The notes under the pieces are model-generated. The model did no database searches. It was not told where the DNA came from and saw nothing but the letters and a program-made list of their open reading frames with translations. From Seminavis robusta (taxonomy: Eukaryota; Bacillariophyta; Bacillariophyceae; Naviculales; Naviculaceae), in contig CAICTM010000032.1 of NCBI GenBank assembly GCA_903772945.1, positions 104,394-168,393 of the forward strand: a stretch of DNA of 64,000 nucleotides, in the 5' to 3' direction. Both the position numbers and the translations under genes were made by a program. How positions within the stretch are numbered: position 1 is the first letter of the stretch; every line of letters begins with the position of its first letter. This document shows, one piece after another, positions 50,574 through 59,989 of this stretch.

Positions 50574-51560
50574 ATGTCGGATTCACCCGTAGCGGTAGCG
50601 GCAGTGAATGCAGAAGGTAGCAAGGACGGCAAAGAGACCATGAATGACAAGAGTGACAAGAAGGACAAGGAGAAGAGAGTAGGTGGATCCGGTGGCGAAG
50701 AAAAGGAGAAGACGAAAGAGTCCAACACGAAGAAGCGCAAACTCCAAGACAGCAGCAAGAGCAGCAGCAAGAAACCTTCCAAAGTGAAGAAGAAACCCAA
50801 TTTGGCGCTTCTTCCCTTTGGCTTTGTTCCTCCTCCGCCCATGGCCATGATGATGCAATTCCAGATGCAGGCACAGTCGCAACAAGCCGCGATGCAAGCC
50901 GCCCAAATGCAGATGCAAGCCCAAATGGCAGCAGCTCAAATGCAGGCTGCTTCGGTGGCCGTACAAGCTCAAATAGCCGCACAGTCTCAAGTGGCCCAAA
51001 TGCAAGCTCAGTTGCACATGCAGCAGCAATCTCCCAAAGGCAACACCAACACCAACACCAACACCAACACCAACCAATCCAATAGTACCACAAAACCAAC
51101 CAAGAAAAAGAAACAACAGTCCCCGCATAATAAGAAACCTGAAACCAAGAAAAAGAAATCACCTCCACAAGCCAAAAAGAAACCTGGCCATGCCACCGCC
51201 AGTACGAATAAAAAGCCACCACCTCTCGTGGAACCTCACACGACGATGCTGTTTGGCCCACAAGCCATGCTGACACGCCAGGAACACGAACAGATCCTGG
51301 CAGCGGAACGAACCCGACATTACAACGAATTGGAAGTCTTGCGCATGAAACTACAAGAGGGCGAATCCTCCTCCTCCAAGCGCAAGAAGTCTCCTACACC
51401 CAAGAAACTCTTGCAAGAACAAGAGCGATCGCGCAAAAAACTGGTACGAATCGAAGCCAAACTCATCAAGGAACAACAAGCCCATGCCAAAACCAAACGA
51501 AAATTGGAAGCACTCTTGAAAAAGCAAGACAGAAAGAAGAAGAATGGGAATGACAAATAA
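50574..51560 (+). CDS. Low-complexity Lys/Gln/Met-rich coiled-coil protein
   Basis: A 328-residue protein with four zones. The first is a charged Lys/Glu/Ser-rich N-terminus with a nuclear-localisation-like KKRKLQ. The second is a Gln/Met/Ala-rich helix (residues about 95-150, repeats of QMQAQMAAAQ type). The third is a Lys/Pro-rich middle containing an (NT)n run from an ACCAAC repeat. The fourth is a C-terminal coiled coil (EHEQILAAERTRHYNELEVL, ARAKLIKEQQ-like heptads). No enzymatic domain is present. It resembles nuclear scaffold or transcription-cofactor-type proteins only in composition. The Gln/Met/Ala helix is unusually regular. Confidence 0.65.
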   Translation: MSDSPVAVAAVNAEGSKDGKETMNDKSDKKDKEKRVGGSGGEEKEKTKESNTKKRKLQDSSKSSSKKPSKVKKKPNLALLPFGFVPPPPMAMMMQFQMQAQSQQAAMQAAQMQMQAQMAAAQMQAASVAVQAQIAAQSQVAQMQAQLHMQQQSPKGNTNTNTNTNTNQSNSTTKPTKKKKQQSPHNKKPETKKKKSPPQAKKKPGHATASTNKKPPPLVEPHTTMLFGPQAMLTRQEHEQILAAERTRHYNELEVLRMKLQEGESSSSKRKKSPTPKKLLQEQERSRKKLVRIEAKLIKEQQAHAKTKRKLEALLKKQDRKKKNGNDK

Positions 51561-51777
51561 TAAATACAATACGTACAGTAGTCTAGATGTACAGGATATC
51601 TCAATGGTGGTAGCAATAATGCAAACAGTATAGCTACCTCAATTGTCATAGAATGACAGTGAAGTGGGGTAATGAAAAGCCGCAGAGAGAATCCTTCTAT
51701 AAAATATATCAAGGTCTCCCTGCAGGCACTCGATCGAATGCCTGGCTCACACGGCACGTCTTGCCATGTGCTATAAT

Positions 51778-52845
51778 CTAAATGACAAATTGAAACGACA
51801 GTTTCGATTCTCCTCCATCGAGACGCACCGATACTTGACGATGCGTGGCATTCGTCGTCGGAGGTCGCGAGGTTGATGTGCCGACCGCCGGCTCTGTAGT
51901 ATTGTTGTGAGAAGGCTGCACGGAGACTTGACGACGAATGCCAGTGGCAGGTTTCGGTAGGCCTCGTTCCTCTTTGTGATGATTCGTATCACTTGGAAAG
52001 GTCACGACAAACTTGGAGGGAGCAGCCGGACGGACGGAAGCTTGTCGACCTTGCATTTTTATTGGATCGGGACCTGGACTAGTAGTATCTGTCCTTGTAG
52101 TAGTTTCTTGAATGGATACTTGTCGTGCCGTGACTTGACCGGGACGTGTGGGTGTAGTGTCGACGTCATCTTGGTCTTGCAGTGCCTGATCCAAGAGGAC
52201 CATGATTTCCAAATCGCCCTCTCGGGTAGCAAAGGATTGAATGGAAATTTGTCTAGCATCCATGGACTGAGGACGTGTGAACGAGGGCCATTGCTGCCGA
52301 CTCGTTGGATCCTGCTCTTCGGCTGCCAATGCAATCATGATAGCTTGGACTTCTTCCGAGGACAAACTACTTTCATTCTTGTGGTCACCTTCACTGCCAA
52401 AAAAGGACGTGATGTCCCAATTGGAAAACACAGGAGACGTTTCCAATGGTTCCATGATGGGTGGCACCGAAGACGACTCACTTTCTGGACTCGCCACTTC
52501 CTCGGCCACAATGGCCACATCCGACGCCGACACTGTTCTCATGGCAGTACTACATGTAGTGCTGGTATTGGAGGGCAACCCCACCAAGAGTCGTAACTCC
52601 CACGCATGCAACGTGTACGTTGCATCCGCCTTCGACGAATCTTTCTGTAGCTTTTCCCGCAGCTCTCGAATCAAATCGTCTCGCGCCAAAGCATCCAACG
52701 TAGACAGACTACATACAGTAGTATTCTTTGCCGAAATGGGCTCTTCATCTTGCGTAGCTGGGGGATTTGTGGACAAAGGAGGACTTCCTCCGGCCATCCA
52801 AGAGGCAAGGTACGAAAGACCGTTTGCACTTCCTTCTGTTGCCAT
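51778..52845 (-). CDS. Disordered protein with five RQxS motifs
   Basis: A 355-residue protein without recognisable folded domains apart from a short helix near residues 50-90 (ARDDLIRELREKLQKDSSKA). The C-terminal half repeats a short motif five times: ARQISIQ, ARQVSIQ, GRQASVR, RRQVSVQ and HRQVSVR. Each sits in a Pro/Thr/Ser-rich linker. R-Q-x-S with a following hydrophobic or basic residue is a likely site for basic-directed kinases (PKA/CaMK-like) and could create 14-3-3 sites when phosphorylated; this is inference. An EEVQAIMIALAAEEQD helix lies between the halves. Family unknown. Confidence 0.65.
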   Translation of the reverse strand: MATEGSANGLSYLASWMAGGSPPLSTNPPATQDEEPISAKNTTVCSLSTLDALARDDLIRELREKLQKDSSKADATYTLHAWELRLLVGLPSNTSTTCSTAMRTVSASDVAIVAEEVASPESESSSVPPIMEPLETSPVFSNWDITSFFGSEGDHKNESSLSSEEVQAIMIALAAEEQDPTSRQQWPSFTRPQSMDARQISIQSFATREGDLEIMVLLDQALQDQDDVDTTPTRPGQVTARQVSIQETTTRTDTTSPGPDPIKMQGRQASVRPAAPSKFVVTFPSDTNHHKEERGLPKPATGIRRQVSVQPSHNNTTEPAVGTSTSRPPTTNATHRQVSVRLDGGESKLSFQFVI

Positions 52846-53162
52846 GGTCGTTGCTATTGTTTTGTTTCTCTATTATCGTGGCAACATTCCTATACTCTGA
52901 ACCTTCTTCGCATCCAGTTTTCAGGTGTTTTGTCCTCCTGTCGCACTCGCGATCTTTGCCATCATAACATAACGGCTAGGACGAAGCCATGTTAGGGTTA
53001 GCGTCACGACAAAGATCCATCTGAATTGATGGCCACGCAACTTTCATGAGCTGCCAATCGAGACTTCAACATTCTTATGGTCCATAGTAACCATTCTCAT
53101 GGTCCACATCCTCATCCTCATGCAAGTGTGATGAATCTATTGGCTCTCCAGCTAGAACCAAA
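52846..53162. other. Intergenic stretch, nothing recognised
   Basis: About 320 bases between divergent genes with no recognisable element. Confidence 0.45.
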
Positions 53163-54557
53163 ATGTGTGCGCAGGGTGTCAAGAGAGCAACTGCTCTGTT
53201 TCTCCTAGTACTAGGCACCGGCTCTATTTTCCACAAGGCATGTGGGTTTCAGGCTCCTCGCAAGAACAGGAATTGGCAGCATTATAATGGACAGCCATCA
53301 ACTACTAGTACCGGTATTCGAGGGTACTGGAACGCTCCCATATCAACAACAACAACAACAACAACAACCACAACAGTTGCTTTGCATGCCAAAAGGAGTG
53401 AACAAAAAACTGCAGAAATAGAAATTCAGCGCAAAAAAGCAATCCAAGAAAGGTTCAAAATGACAAGAAAAGAAACTGACACAGTGGAGAAAAGGTGGCC
53501 ACAGATTCTGAAATACCAAAAAGAAACTATCATACAGAAAATGGACTGGATCCAAGAATATCTAGACATTAATGACAAGACGCTCAAGAAGATTTTCACC
53601 AAATGTCCTTCCATCGTGGGTCAAAATCTCACAACACTAGAGGGGAAAATGAAGTACTACCAAGAAACATTGGGTTGGAGTATCAAGGACGTTGCAACAG
53701 TCATGACTACTTCTCGCATTATTACTTTATCTACTGAATTCAACATTGAGCCAAAACGACAGTGGTTAAGCAATACTTTCAATGCTACCAAAAATGACAT
53801 CTCCAAACTCATCAAGAAGAACCCAGGACTGCTTAGTGCTAACGTTGATGACATGGTTGACAGATTGGAATTCCTCCAGGACCAGTTGGAACTCCATTCT
53901 TCAGAAGCCAAACAAAAGCTTGTGTGGAAGGTTCCATGTGCCTTGGCCTTGACAAAGGACACATTGAATAGCAAGGTTACGTGGTTCCAATCATCTTCCC
54001 TTGGCCTGACAAAAAGGGAGATGGCCAAAGCAATCAGAAGTCGACCTACATTGCTTACCAGTAGCATTGAAATGAATTTGGAACCTTCACTGAAGTGGCT
54101 CAATGATCGCTTTGGCCAAGCAGCAGCAAGAAAGATGATTATGAGTAATCCTCCGATTTTGGGATACAGCATCTCAGAGAAAATTGAGCCACGGCTGGAC
54201 TACCTCGAGGGCACATTCGGACTCAATGATACTGAGCTCTCCATTATGGTGTGCAAGCTTCCATCTATACTGGGCCTCAACCAAGCAAGCCTAGAGGAAA
54301 AGTTACAGTTTTACGCAACATGTGTGGGATCAAGGCCGGAGACACTTGAATTTATCAGCAGAAATCCACGTTTACTGAGTGCTAGCCTTGACAAGAGGTT
54401 GATTCCAAGGTGGGAACAAGTATTGGAGTTTAAGCTGCCAGAACGAGGGTTCAGAGTACCCATGTTGACTATGGCATGTTATCCATCAGCTCAATGGGAA
54501 AAGTATTTGGCACGAAGAAAGATGCTAATATTGGAAAGTCAACAAACTCTAAAGTAA
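53163..54557 (+). CDS. mTERF-family protein, organelle-targeted (paralog of 34893)
   Basis: A 464-residue protein closely related to the one at 34893 along its whole length. N-terminal signal (ALFLLVLGTGSIFHKACGFQ), then a low-complexity Thr run (from ACA repeats), the charged helix KTAEIEIQRKKAIQERFKM, and about eight mTERF repeats (CPSIVGQNLTTLEGKMKYYQ, RPTLLTSSIEMNLEPSLKWL, LPSILGLNQASLEEKLQFY). The segment VGSRPETLEFISRNPRLLSA is identical to the paralog. mTERFs bind organellar nucleic acids. C-G-F-Q at the cleavage junction suggests plastid targeting (inference). The dispersed pair points to recent duplication, and the near-identical 3' block could reflect gene conversion. Confidence 0.85.
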   Translation: MCAQGVKRATALFLLVLGTGSIFHKACGFQAPRKNRNWQHYNGQPSTTSTGIRGYWNAPISTTTTTTTTTTVALHAKRSEQKTAEIEIQRKKAIQERFKMTRKETDTVEKRWPQILKYQKETIIQKMDWIQEYLDINDKTLKKIFTKCPSIVGQNLTTLEGKMKYYQETLGWSIKDVATVMTTSRIITLSTEFNIEPKRQWLSNTFNATKNDISKLIKKNPGLLSANVDDMVDRLEFLQDQLELHSSEAKQKLVWKVPCALALTKDTLNSKVTWFQSSSLGLTKREMAKAIRSRPTLLTSSIEMNLEPSLKWLNDRFGQAAARKMIMSNPPILGYSISEKIEPRLDYLEGTFGLNDTELSIMVCKLPSILGLNQASLEEKLQFYATCVGSRPETLEFISRNPRLLSASLDKRLIPRWEQVLEFKLPERGFRVPMLTMACYPSAQWEKYLARRKMLILESQQTLK

Positions 54558-54766
54558 GGGGTCAGATTTTTAAAAGATTCAGCGAATACTTTGGGATCAG
54601 CCCCAGCACAAAAAAGCAGGGCGCACCCAAACCATCTACTAGTAGGCAGAATGTAACAACAGTCTTACAGGACTACCGTATGTTTTAGTTTACACATGCT
54701 CCACACACTGTATGCCGGGTATCGACGATAGCTGATGAAAGCTGCTCCATGCACAAAGCACTCAAG

Positions 54767-55957
54767 CTAGAACAGTTTGATGGCTCCAAAATTGAGCGTT
54801 TTGAGAGGAGATTTGGGTCTACCCACGGTCTTGTAGTTTCGGGCTGCAGTATTCCGAGGTGAGGACGTCAGGGGGGTTGCGTTTGCCACTGGAATGGCTG
54901 CGGATGATCCCGTGGCAGGTTCCGCGGCGACAGTAGGACCTCCTGGGCCAATGTGAATTGGAATGCGAAAGGAAGGATCCGATTTGCTGCCTTCCGTGAC
55001 GAGAGTCACGACAATCTCGTGCGAGACAGCGATTCTGCTCGTGCTGTGTGTGTCGACCGCTGCTGCGGGGATTGCGGGGAGAGTAAAGGATAATGCCTTT
55101 GTGTTGTTATTGTTGTTGCCATCCTCGTGATTTAATGCAGAGGTAATCTGTTTCATGTTTTTCGATTGACATGCCTTGTCATTGGCTCGCTGGACGCGGG
55201 TGGTCTCATCCACCTTGGGAGCGTACCCCGAGGGAATGGCATAATTGGCCGTGACGAGATTCTTGGATGTGCCCGAACTGAAATCCCGGGCCGTCCACTT
55301 GGCCGTCTGCTCTACTGCCATGTGAATTTTGTGAAGACTGGCGGCGCTGTCATTGATAATGGCAAGACAAATGTGTGGTCGTTCTCCACGGGTGAATCGG
55401 GACTGTGACACTTTGGCGCCCACGTACACCCGCCCCTTGTTGGACAAACCATTCTTGGTAATGCCTTGATATTGTGGCTTGAGAATGGCAGGGACGATGC
55501 GTGTGGGCGGCTCCGGTGCTGCTACCACTTCAATCACTTTTTTGGTTTGATAGTCGTTCAAAACGACTCCCGATCCACCAAAGACGGCTCGGAGCGAATA
55601 AATGATGCTGGCTTCACTGTCGTACTCGCCCAACTTTTGCGATGCAGGGATTTCTGCAGGAACACGAAAGGAAAATGGAATCTTGTACGTTCCTGGTTGG
55701 ATATGGCCCTCCTCTTCTTCTTTTTGGGTGATGAGAGACTGTTCGACTGGGATCTTGGTGTTCAAGAAAGTATTCTTTTCGCGATAGGTTTGTTGATTAT
55801 GGCCAAAACCATGCATGACGGCGGTGCATTCTTTGCCATGGAGGCGCACTGTCAGGGCGCCACAAGGAATTTTTTTTGTGGCTGTTACGGTCAAGCGACC
55901 GGAAAGAATCTCTCCGGCAGTTACCACCGATTGATCGATCTGAAATGAAGAATTCAT
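54767..55957 (-). CDS. Arrestin-fold protein
   Basis: A 396-residue protein with N- and C-terminal arrestin-like beta-sandwich domains. The N-lobe has VVTAGEILSGRLTVTATKKI, GALTVRLHGKE, IQPGTYKIPFSFRVPAEIPA and ASIIYSLRAVF. The C-lobe has RVYVGAKVSQSRFTRGERPH and KIHMAVEQTAKWTA. This is the alpha-arrestin/ARRDC-like pattern, whose members act as adaptors for membrane-protein trafficking. The C-terminal 60 residues are Ala/Pro/Ser-rich. I see no PPxY motif for ubiquitin ligases, so the partner is unclear. The first lobe is preceded directly by the start Met, as usual. Confidence 0.82.
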   Translation of the reverse strand: MNSSFQIDQSVVTAGEILSGRLTVTATKKIPCGALTVRLHGKECTAVMHGFGHNQQTYREKNTFLNTKIPVEQSLITQKEEEEGHIQPGTYKIPFSFRVPAEIPASQKLGEYDSEASIIYSLRAVFGGSGVVLNDYQTKKVIEVVAAPEPPTRIVPAILKPQYQGITKNGLSNKGRVYVGAKVSQSRFTRGERPHICLAIINDSAASLHKIHMAVEQTAKWTARDFSSGTSKNLVTANYAIPSGYAPKVDETTRVQRANDKACQSKNMKQITSALNHEDGNNNNNTKALSFTLPAIPAAAVDTHSTSRIAVSHEIVVTLVTEGSKSDPSFRIPIHIGPGGPTVAAEPATGSSAAIPVANATPLTSSPRNTAARNYKTVGRPKSPLKTLNFGAIKLF

Positions 55958-56384
55958 AATGTTCTGGGTGTGTTTTTGCTGTTGTGGTCGTTTTGTTGTG
56001 GCAGATCCATGGAAAAAGGTCGATCGACAAGCTGCGACGGTGACTGGCTCTATGCTGGATCTCGAGCAACAATGAAACCAAGATCCGTCCTTTCCTGCTC
56101 AGTATTATCCCAAGCAAGTCGCACCAAGGCAGTTAATGTTCTTGTTCCAGTCGCGCGGACGTCTGTCTGGCCTCCCGTGTTGTCTCTATGTTTGACTTCC
56201 ACGTGGAAGCAAACGGATCCATTGATGTTTTTTGGCAAAAGCCTTGACGATCGATGGACGCAGCACTTTTTCGTCCTCCTGATTTCGTTGTCTGGCTAGC
56301 TAGTAGACCACAGCTCGCTTTAAAATAGCTAGTCTAGTCTAGAACGAGTCGATTGTTCTACCTTATTACGGTAGCAATATAATA
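55958..56384. other. Intergenic region between divergent genes
   Basis: About 430 bases, presumably promoters for the arrestin-like and WD40 genes. No element is recognised beyond AGCT palindromes. Confidence 0.45.
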
Positions 56385-58085
56385 ATGAAGCAGCTGGTGG
56401 ATTGTTGCCCCGGAGGCGGCATTTTGTTGGCGTTGAACGACCGTGCCTTTTTGGTGGTCTCGTCCAAAAACAGGTTGGTGGAACTGGTGCTGACCAAGGA
56501 CAAGGATAACAATAGTAAGGACAACTCCACAAAGAACAAGAAGGACAAGGACAAGACCAGTCAGGATGAGAATGAGAACGATGAGAATCCCATTCAAGCC
56601 GTGGCGGTCCATCAGGTTCACGAAAACGGCAGTGACCATTTTTGGTGTGCTGTGTCTCGCTTGGACAAGACGTTGGCGATTTACCAGTATACATGTAGTA
56701 GTAGCACCACCACCAACACCACAACAAGCGAGAACGACAAAATAGAAACAGCGACACCCACAACCGTCCATTCGTGTCCCAAGAGGGTGGCGTGCATTGC
56801 CTTTGCCAGTGTTCCCAGCAACAGCCAAAGTAAGGATGGTGGAATGCTCGTGCTCGTCACGGGTGATTTGACGGGAGATTCTTGGGCTTGGCCACTCCAC
56901 TCCGACACTGACAAGAAAGAGAAACCGCGATTGTTATTGGGCCATACGGCATCCATGTTGACGGGGGTTCATGTATCATCATCATCATCATCTAGCAAAA
57001 ACAAAAACAACAAGGTGCTCTTGACATCCGACCGAGATGAAAAAATTCGAGTCAGTTCGTTTCCCCAAACAACAATCATTCAGGGATTCCTACTCGGGCA
57101 TTCCGCCTATGTTTCTTCCATGGATATGGTTCCCTCCTCCAATTCATCTGCTGCAGGTAGCAACCACCACTGTGTAAGCTGTAGTGGGGATGGTACGGTG
57201 CGTTTGTGGGACTACCAAGCTATGAAACAATTGGCCAGCACATCTCCATCTCCCCAAGAGGGTAACAAGGATGGCAGTGACAATCATGAAATGGAGGAAC
57301 CAACGGATGGTGCTGCGAAACAAGATCCTGATGGTGAGGACAAGGATGGCACCACAGAAGATGCCAAAAGGGACAAAGAAAATGACAACACTGCGACCAA
57401 TGACGACGAGGCGGAGCAGGCAAAAGAAGAAAATGACAATTCACAAGAACAGGGCAGCACTAGCCACAGAATTCCTTCCAGGGTGGCTGTCAGTCCGAAT
57501 GGAAAGGACATTGCTGTCATTTACGATCAAAGCAAGCAGTTGGATATCCTGCAAATTGTACAGTCCAAGGGCAACAATAACAACAATGATGGAGAAGAAT
57601 CATCATTCCAGCTCTGTTTGACACAATCCATTGAATGCAAGGACCAGCCTTTGGCCATTGCTTTTGTCCAAAACAACAATGATGATGAGGTTGACAAGAA
57701 GAATACCCAGCAACTCATTGTCACAATGAAAGATCCATCCTACCTGCAACTCTATTGTCAACAACAGCCCTCCACAGATGCTTCAAACCCTGCTGCATTA
57801 TTTGTACCCACAACAACCACAACAATGCCAAGTGCTCTGCGCAAACTCCAAGAATTGGCCCAAACATCCAGCATTCCCATGCCGGACGGTGTTTTGGAAA
57901 AGGACAGGCAAGGACAACCCACGTTGGGCAAGCGTGTGGAAACACGGGGAGGTGCTGCACGATCCATGCAAGACATGCCATGGAACAACCCCAAACGAAT
58001 TGAAATTGCCAAACAGCGTAACAAACGACACAAGAGGCGGCGAATTGAGAAAACAAAGGCTAGCAAGAAACAGAATCAATCTTAA
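56385..58085 (+). CDS. WD40 protein, tRNA m7G methyltransferase non-catalytic subunit (WDR4/Trm82-like)
   Basis: A 566-residue WD40 protein. Diagnostic Trm82/WDR4 features are present: VLVTGDLTGDSWAWPL (blade 3), LLGHTASMLTGVHV, LLTSDRDEKIRVSSFPQT near residue 215, FLLGHSAYVSSMDMV, and CVSCSGDGTVRLWDYQ. In yeast and human the Trm82/WDR4 subunit stabilises the Trm8/METTL1 catalytic subunit that makes m7G46 in tRNA. Long charged insertions (residues about 45-70 and 300-355, rich in Asp, Glu, Lys and Asn) interrupt the propeller, as is common in diatoms. The C-terminus is basic (KQRNKRHKRRRIEKTKASKK), fitting RNA binding and nuclear import. Confidence 0.85.
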   Translation: MKQLVDCCPGGGILLALNDRAFLVVSSKNRLVELVLTKDKDNNSKDNSTKNKKDKDKTSQDENENDENPIQAVAVHQVHENGSDHFWCAVSRLDKTLAIYQYTCSSSTTTNTTTSENDKIETATPTTVHSCPKRVACIAFASVPSNSQSKDGGMLVLVTGDLTGDSWAWPLHSDTDKKEKPRLLLGHTASMLTGVHVSSSSSSSKNKNNKVLLTSDRDEKIRVSSFPQTTIIQGFLLGHSAYVSSMDMVPSSNSSAAGSNHHCVSCSGDGTVRLWDYQAMKQLASTSPSPQEGNKDGSDNHEMEEPTDGAAKQDPDGEDKDGTTEDAKRDKENDNTATNDDEAEQAKEENDNSQEQGSTSHRIPSRVAVSPNGKDIAVIYDQSKQLDILQIVQSKGNNNNNDGEESSFQLCLTQSIECKDQPLAIAFVQNNNDDEVDKKNTQQLIVTMKDPSYLQLYCQQQPSTDASNPAALFVPTTTTTMPSALRKLQELAQTSSIPMPDGVLEKDRQGQPTLGKRVETRGGAARSMQDMPWNNPKRIEIAKQRNKRHKRRRIEKTKASKKQNQS

Positions 58086-58765
58086 AAAAAGAAACAGCAC
58101 TTTATTGAGGGGAAGGTTGGATCGGATTGATTGATTGATTGGTTTACATGATTGATATCGGCATGGTTGAATTGGTTGGTTGGGAGGCTTGGAAGATTCT
58201 TGTGCCATGCCCGGCTGCAAGAGCAATGAATTGCAGTTGAACGAGCCATGCCTGAGTTTGCATTCCGTTTCATGGTACACCAGTAGCATGTATGGCAAGA
58301 CTTTTCTTTGCTGCTCTCACTTCAATCCTACCGAGGGGAAGAAGCAGCTGTTTCACGCTACAATTCGTTTCGATACGTTCAACGTACCGTTTTAGGGCTG
58401 AGCCTAGCTAGCAGCTAGCTAGCTACATGTAGTATGTGGATTCATTGGCTGTACCCTAGAAAATCGTAATAGCAGTGGTCAGCGAGAAACAATATTCCAG
58501 TTGCATTGATTTTTTTTATTAAAAACTTTCCATAGGGACAACCTCTTTTGAGGTCGGTTGGAGGTCGATTTATCGTGATTCAACGAGTCGTAATCGAAAC
58601 CACAACTGAGGAACAACATGGGGTTTCAAATAAAAGGCGATCCCCAAGACAGACACGTGTGACTGGGAATCATGCGAGCGAGCCGTATAAGAAGAATCGA
58701 TGCACTCCTCAGAGGCAGTAAAACAATGACAATGACACGAAAGATCCACATCGAACTACGAAACA
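58086..58765. other. Left flank of the virus-like element
   Basis: About 680 bases without a supported gene. It contains an ATTG tandem (about 58125-58142), AGCT palindromes typical of host intergenic DNA up to about 58430, then more uniform sequence. The host/element boundary probably lies between about 58440 and 58765, but no terminal repeat can be matched because the other end is outside the window. Confidence 0.4.
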
Positions 58766-59989
58766 ATGACAAAACAATGCTATGCTCATTTTGCAATGGC
58801 GTCTAAACTGTTCGAAAGCGTCGACTGGAAGATCGAAAATCTAAGATCAGCGTCATGCCAATCTAAATATAACAGTGCAAGAAATATAACGCAAGAGTTC
58901 TTGGATGGTTTTCAGTCGAGGTACGACCTTCGACCTGCAAAGTTTGAAGATCTCCGGTCGTCGGGGGGTCTTCCCGACGATAGTGATGTTGTGGACATCC
59001 GAAAATGGTGGTTGGGTTTCTGGAGCGAGTTAGTAGATTATTGGGTTTCTCGTAAGAAAACTGATGGGACGTTCTACTCACCAGCAACGGCAGAGCGTTA
59101 CTTTACAACAGCCAAGTGTAGTCTACAACAAAGATTAGTTTCACATCATACGGTGTTTGAAGCTTACAAGGCTGCGTTGTCGAATCTACGAAAAAAATTG
59201 ACAACAAGAGACGCCCACGTGAAGAAAACGAAAAAACGTTGTAGCTACACAATGGACGAAGTTTTATGGATCAGTCGAAGATGTTTATGGTTAAACCAAC
59301 CGGAGAGCATACAACTGTACATCCTTTTGATCATGACGATACATTTGAATAGTCGTGTCTCGGAAACGTCACTGATGTTGTTAAGTGATTTTGAGTTGAA
59401 GCAACACTACAGCGGAAAAACGTACTCGACGTTGTTGTGTTTCCTTGATCGACAGAAAGGAAGCGGTAAAGGCCAATGGCCTGTTGTACCTGGTACACGA
59501 AATGTGCTTTTGGGCCCGGTTGTTGCTATTGGAATTGCTATGATGATACTACCAGCCGGGGCGAAGACAATTGCACCGATGTTTTCAAAGTTGACAGGAG
59601 TTAAGAAATCTGGAGCAGCAGATCTGTACGAAAAAACTCTGAAAACTGTTTCGACTGTGTTCCCACCGAAACCATTCGAAACAACAAAGCTGGGAACATC
59701 CCATTTCGGTAAACAGACTGGGCAGTATTTTCTTGATAGTAAATCAATGAAGCTGGAAGCGAATTTATTCGCGGGTCACGCTCCCACGAGTGACAATAGA
59801 AAGTACTATTGTCAATATCACGAATCTTATCTTCTGAATGGCGCGACTTGGATGTCTGGATGGAAGGACACAAACGGGGTCTTCCCTGAAGTGAAAATCC
59901 CTACGTTTGAAGATATGGATTGTGTTACTCTCGGCAACAAAATCAGTTCGGTGTTATTCCATGGTGATGTTGATATCAGCGTCAAATAA
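58766..59989 (+). CDS. Tyrosine-recombinase-like protein
   Basis: A 407-residue protein. The C-terminal half follows the phage-integrase/Crypton layout. Box I is NSRVSETSLMLLSDFE with Arg197, matching the usual GLRxSEL-x-x-L-x-x-D-F. A Lys-containing beta-hairpin region is DRQKGSGKGQWP. Box II is SHFGKQTGQYF with His313 and Lys316 where Arg is usual. AGHAPTSDNRKYY has His338 and candidate nucleophiles Tyr347/Tyr348. The N-terminal half (residues about 75-150) could be the core-binding helical domain. Such enzymes cut and rejoin DNA through a Tyr-phosphate link and could mediate integration of the element (inference). Lys in place of the second Arg is a caution. A single TAA ends the frame, but it continues open beyond. 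Confidence 0.6.
   Translation: MTKQCYAHFAMASKLFESVDWKIENLRSASCQSKYNSARNITQEFLDGFQSRYDLRPAKFEDLRSSGGLPDDSDVVDIRKWWLGFWSELVDYWVSRKKTDGTFYSPATAERYFTTAKCSLQQRLVSHHTVFEAYKAALSNLRKKLTTRDAHVKKTKKRCSYTMDEVLWISRRCLWLNQPESIQLYILLIMTIHLNSRVSETSLMLLSDFELKQHYSGKTYSTLLCFLDRQKGSGKGQWPVVPGTRNVLLGPVVAIGIAMMILPAGAKTIAPMFSKLTGVKKSGAADLYEKTLKTVSTVFPPKPFETTKLGTSHFGKQTGQYFLDSKSMKLEANLFAGHAPTSDNRKYYCQYHESYLLNGATWMSGWKDTNGVFPEVKIPTFEDMDCVTLGNKISSVLFHGDVDISVK

Noticed and set aside
50482-51276. 264-codon minus-strand frame, Trp/Cys/Ser-rich
   Set aside because: Antisense shadow of the Lys/Gln-rich gene; low-complexity codons avoid stops on both strands.
58766-59989. Recombinase considered as a DDE transposase or reverse-transcriptase gene
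   Set aside because: No DDE spacing or RT motif; the R...H-x-x-K...H...Y order fits a tyrosine recombinase better, although the second Arg is replaced by Lys.
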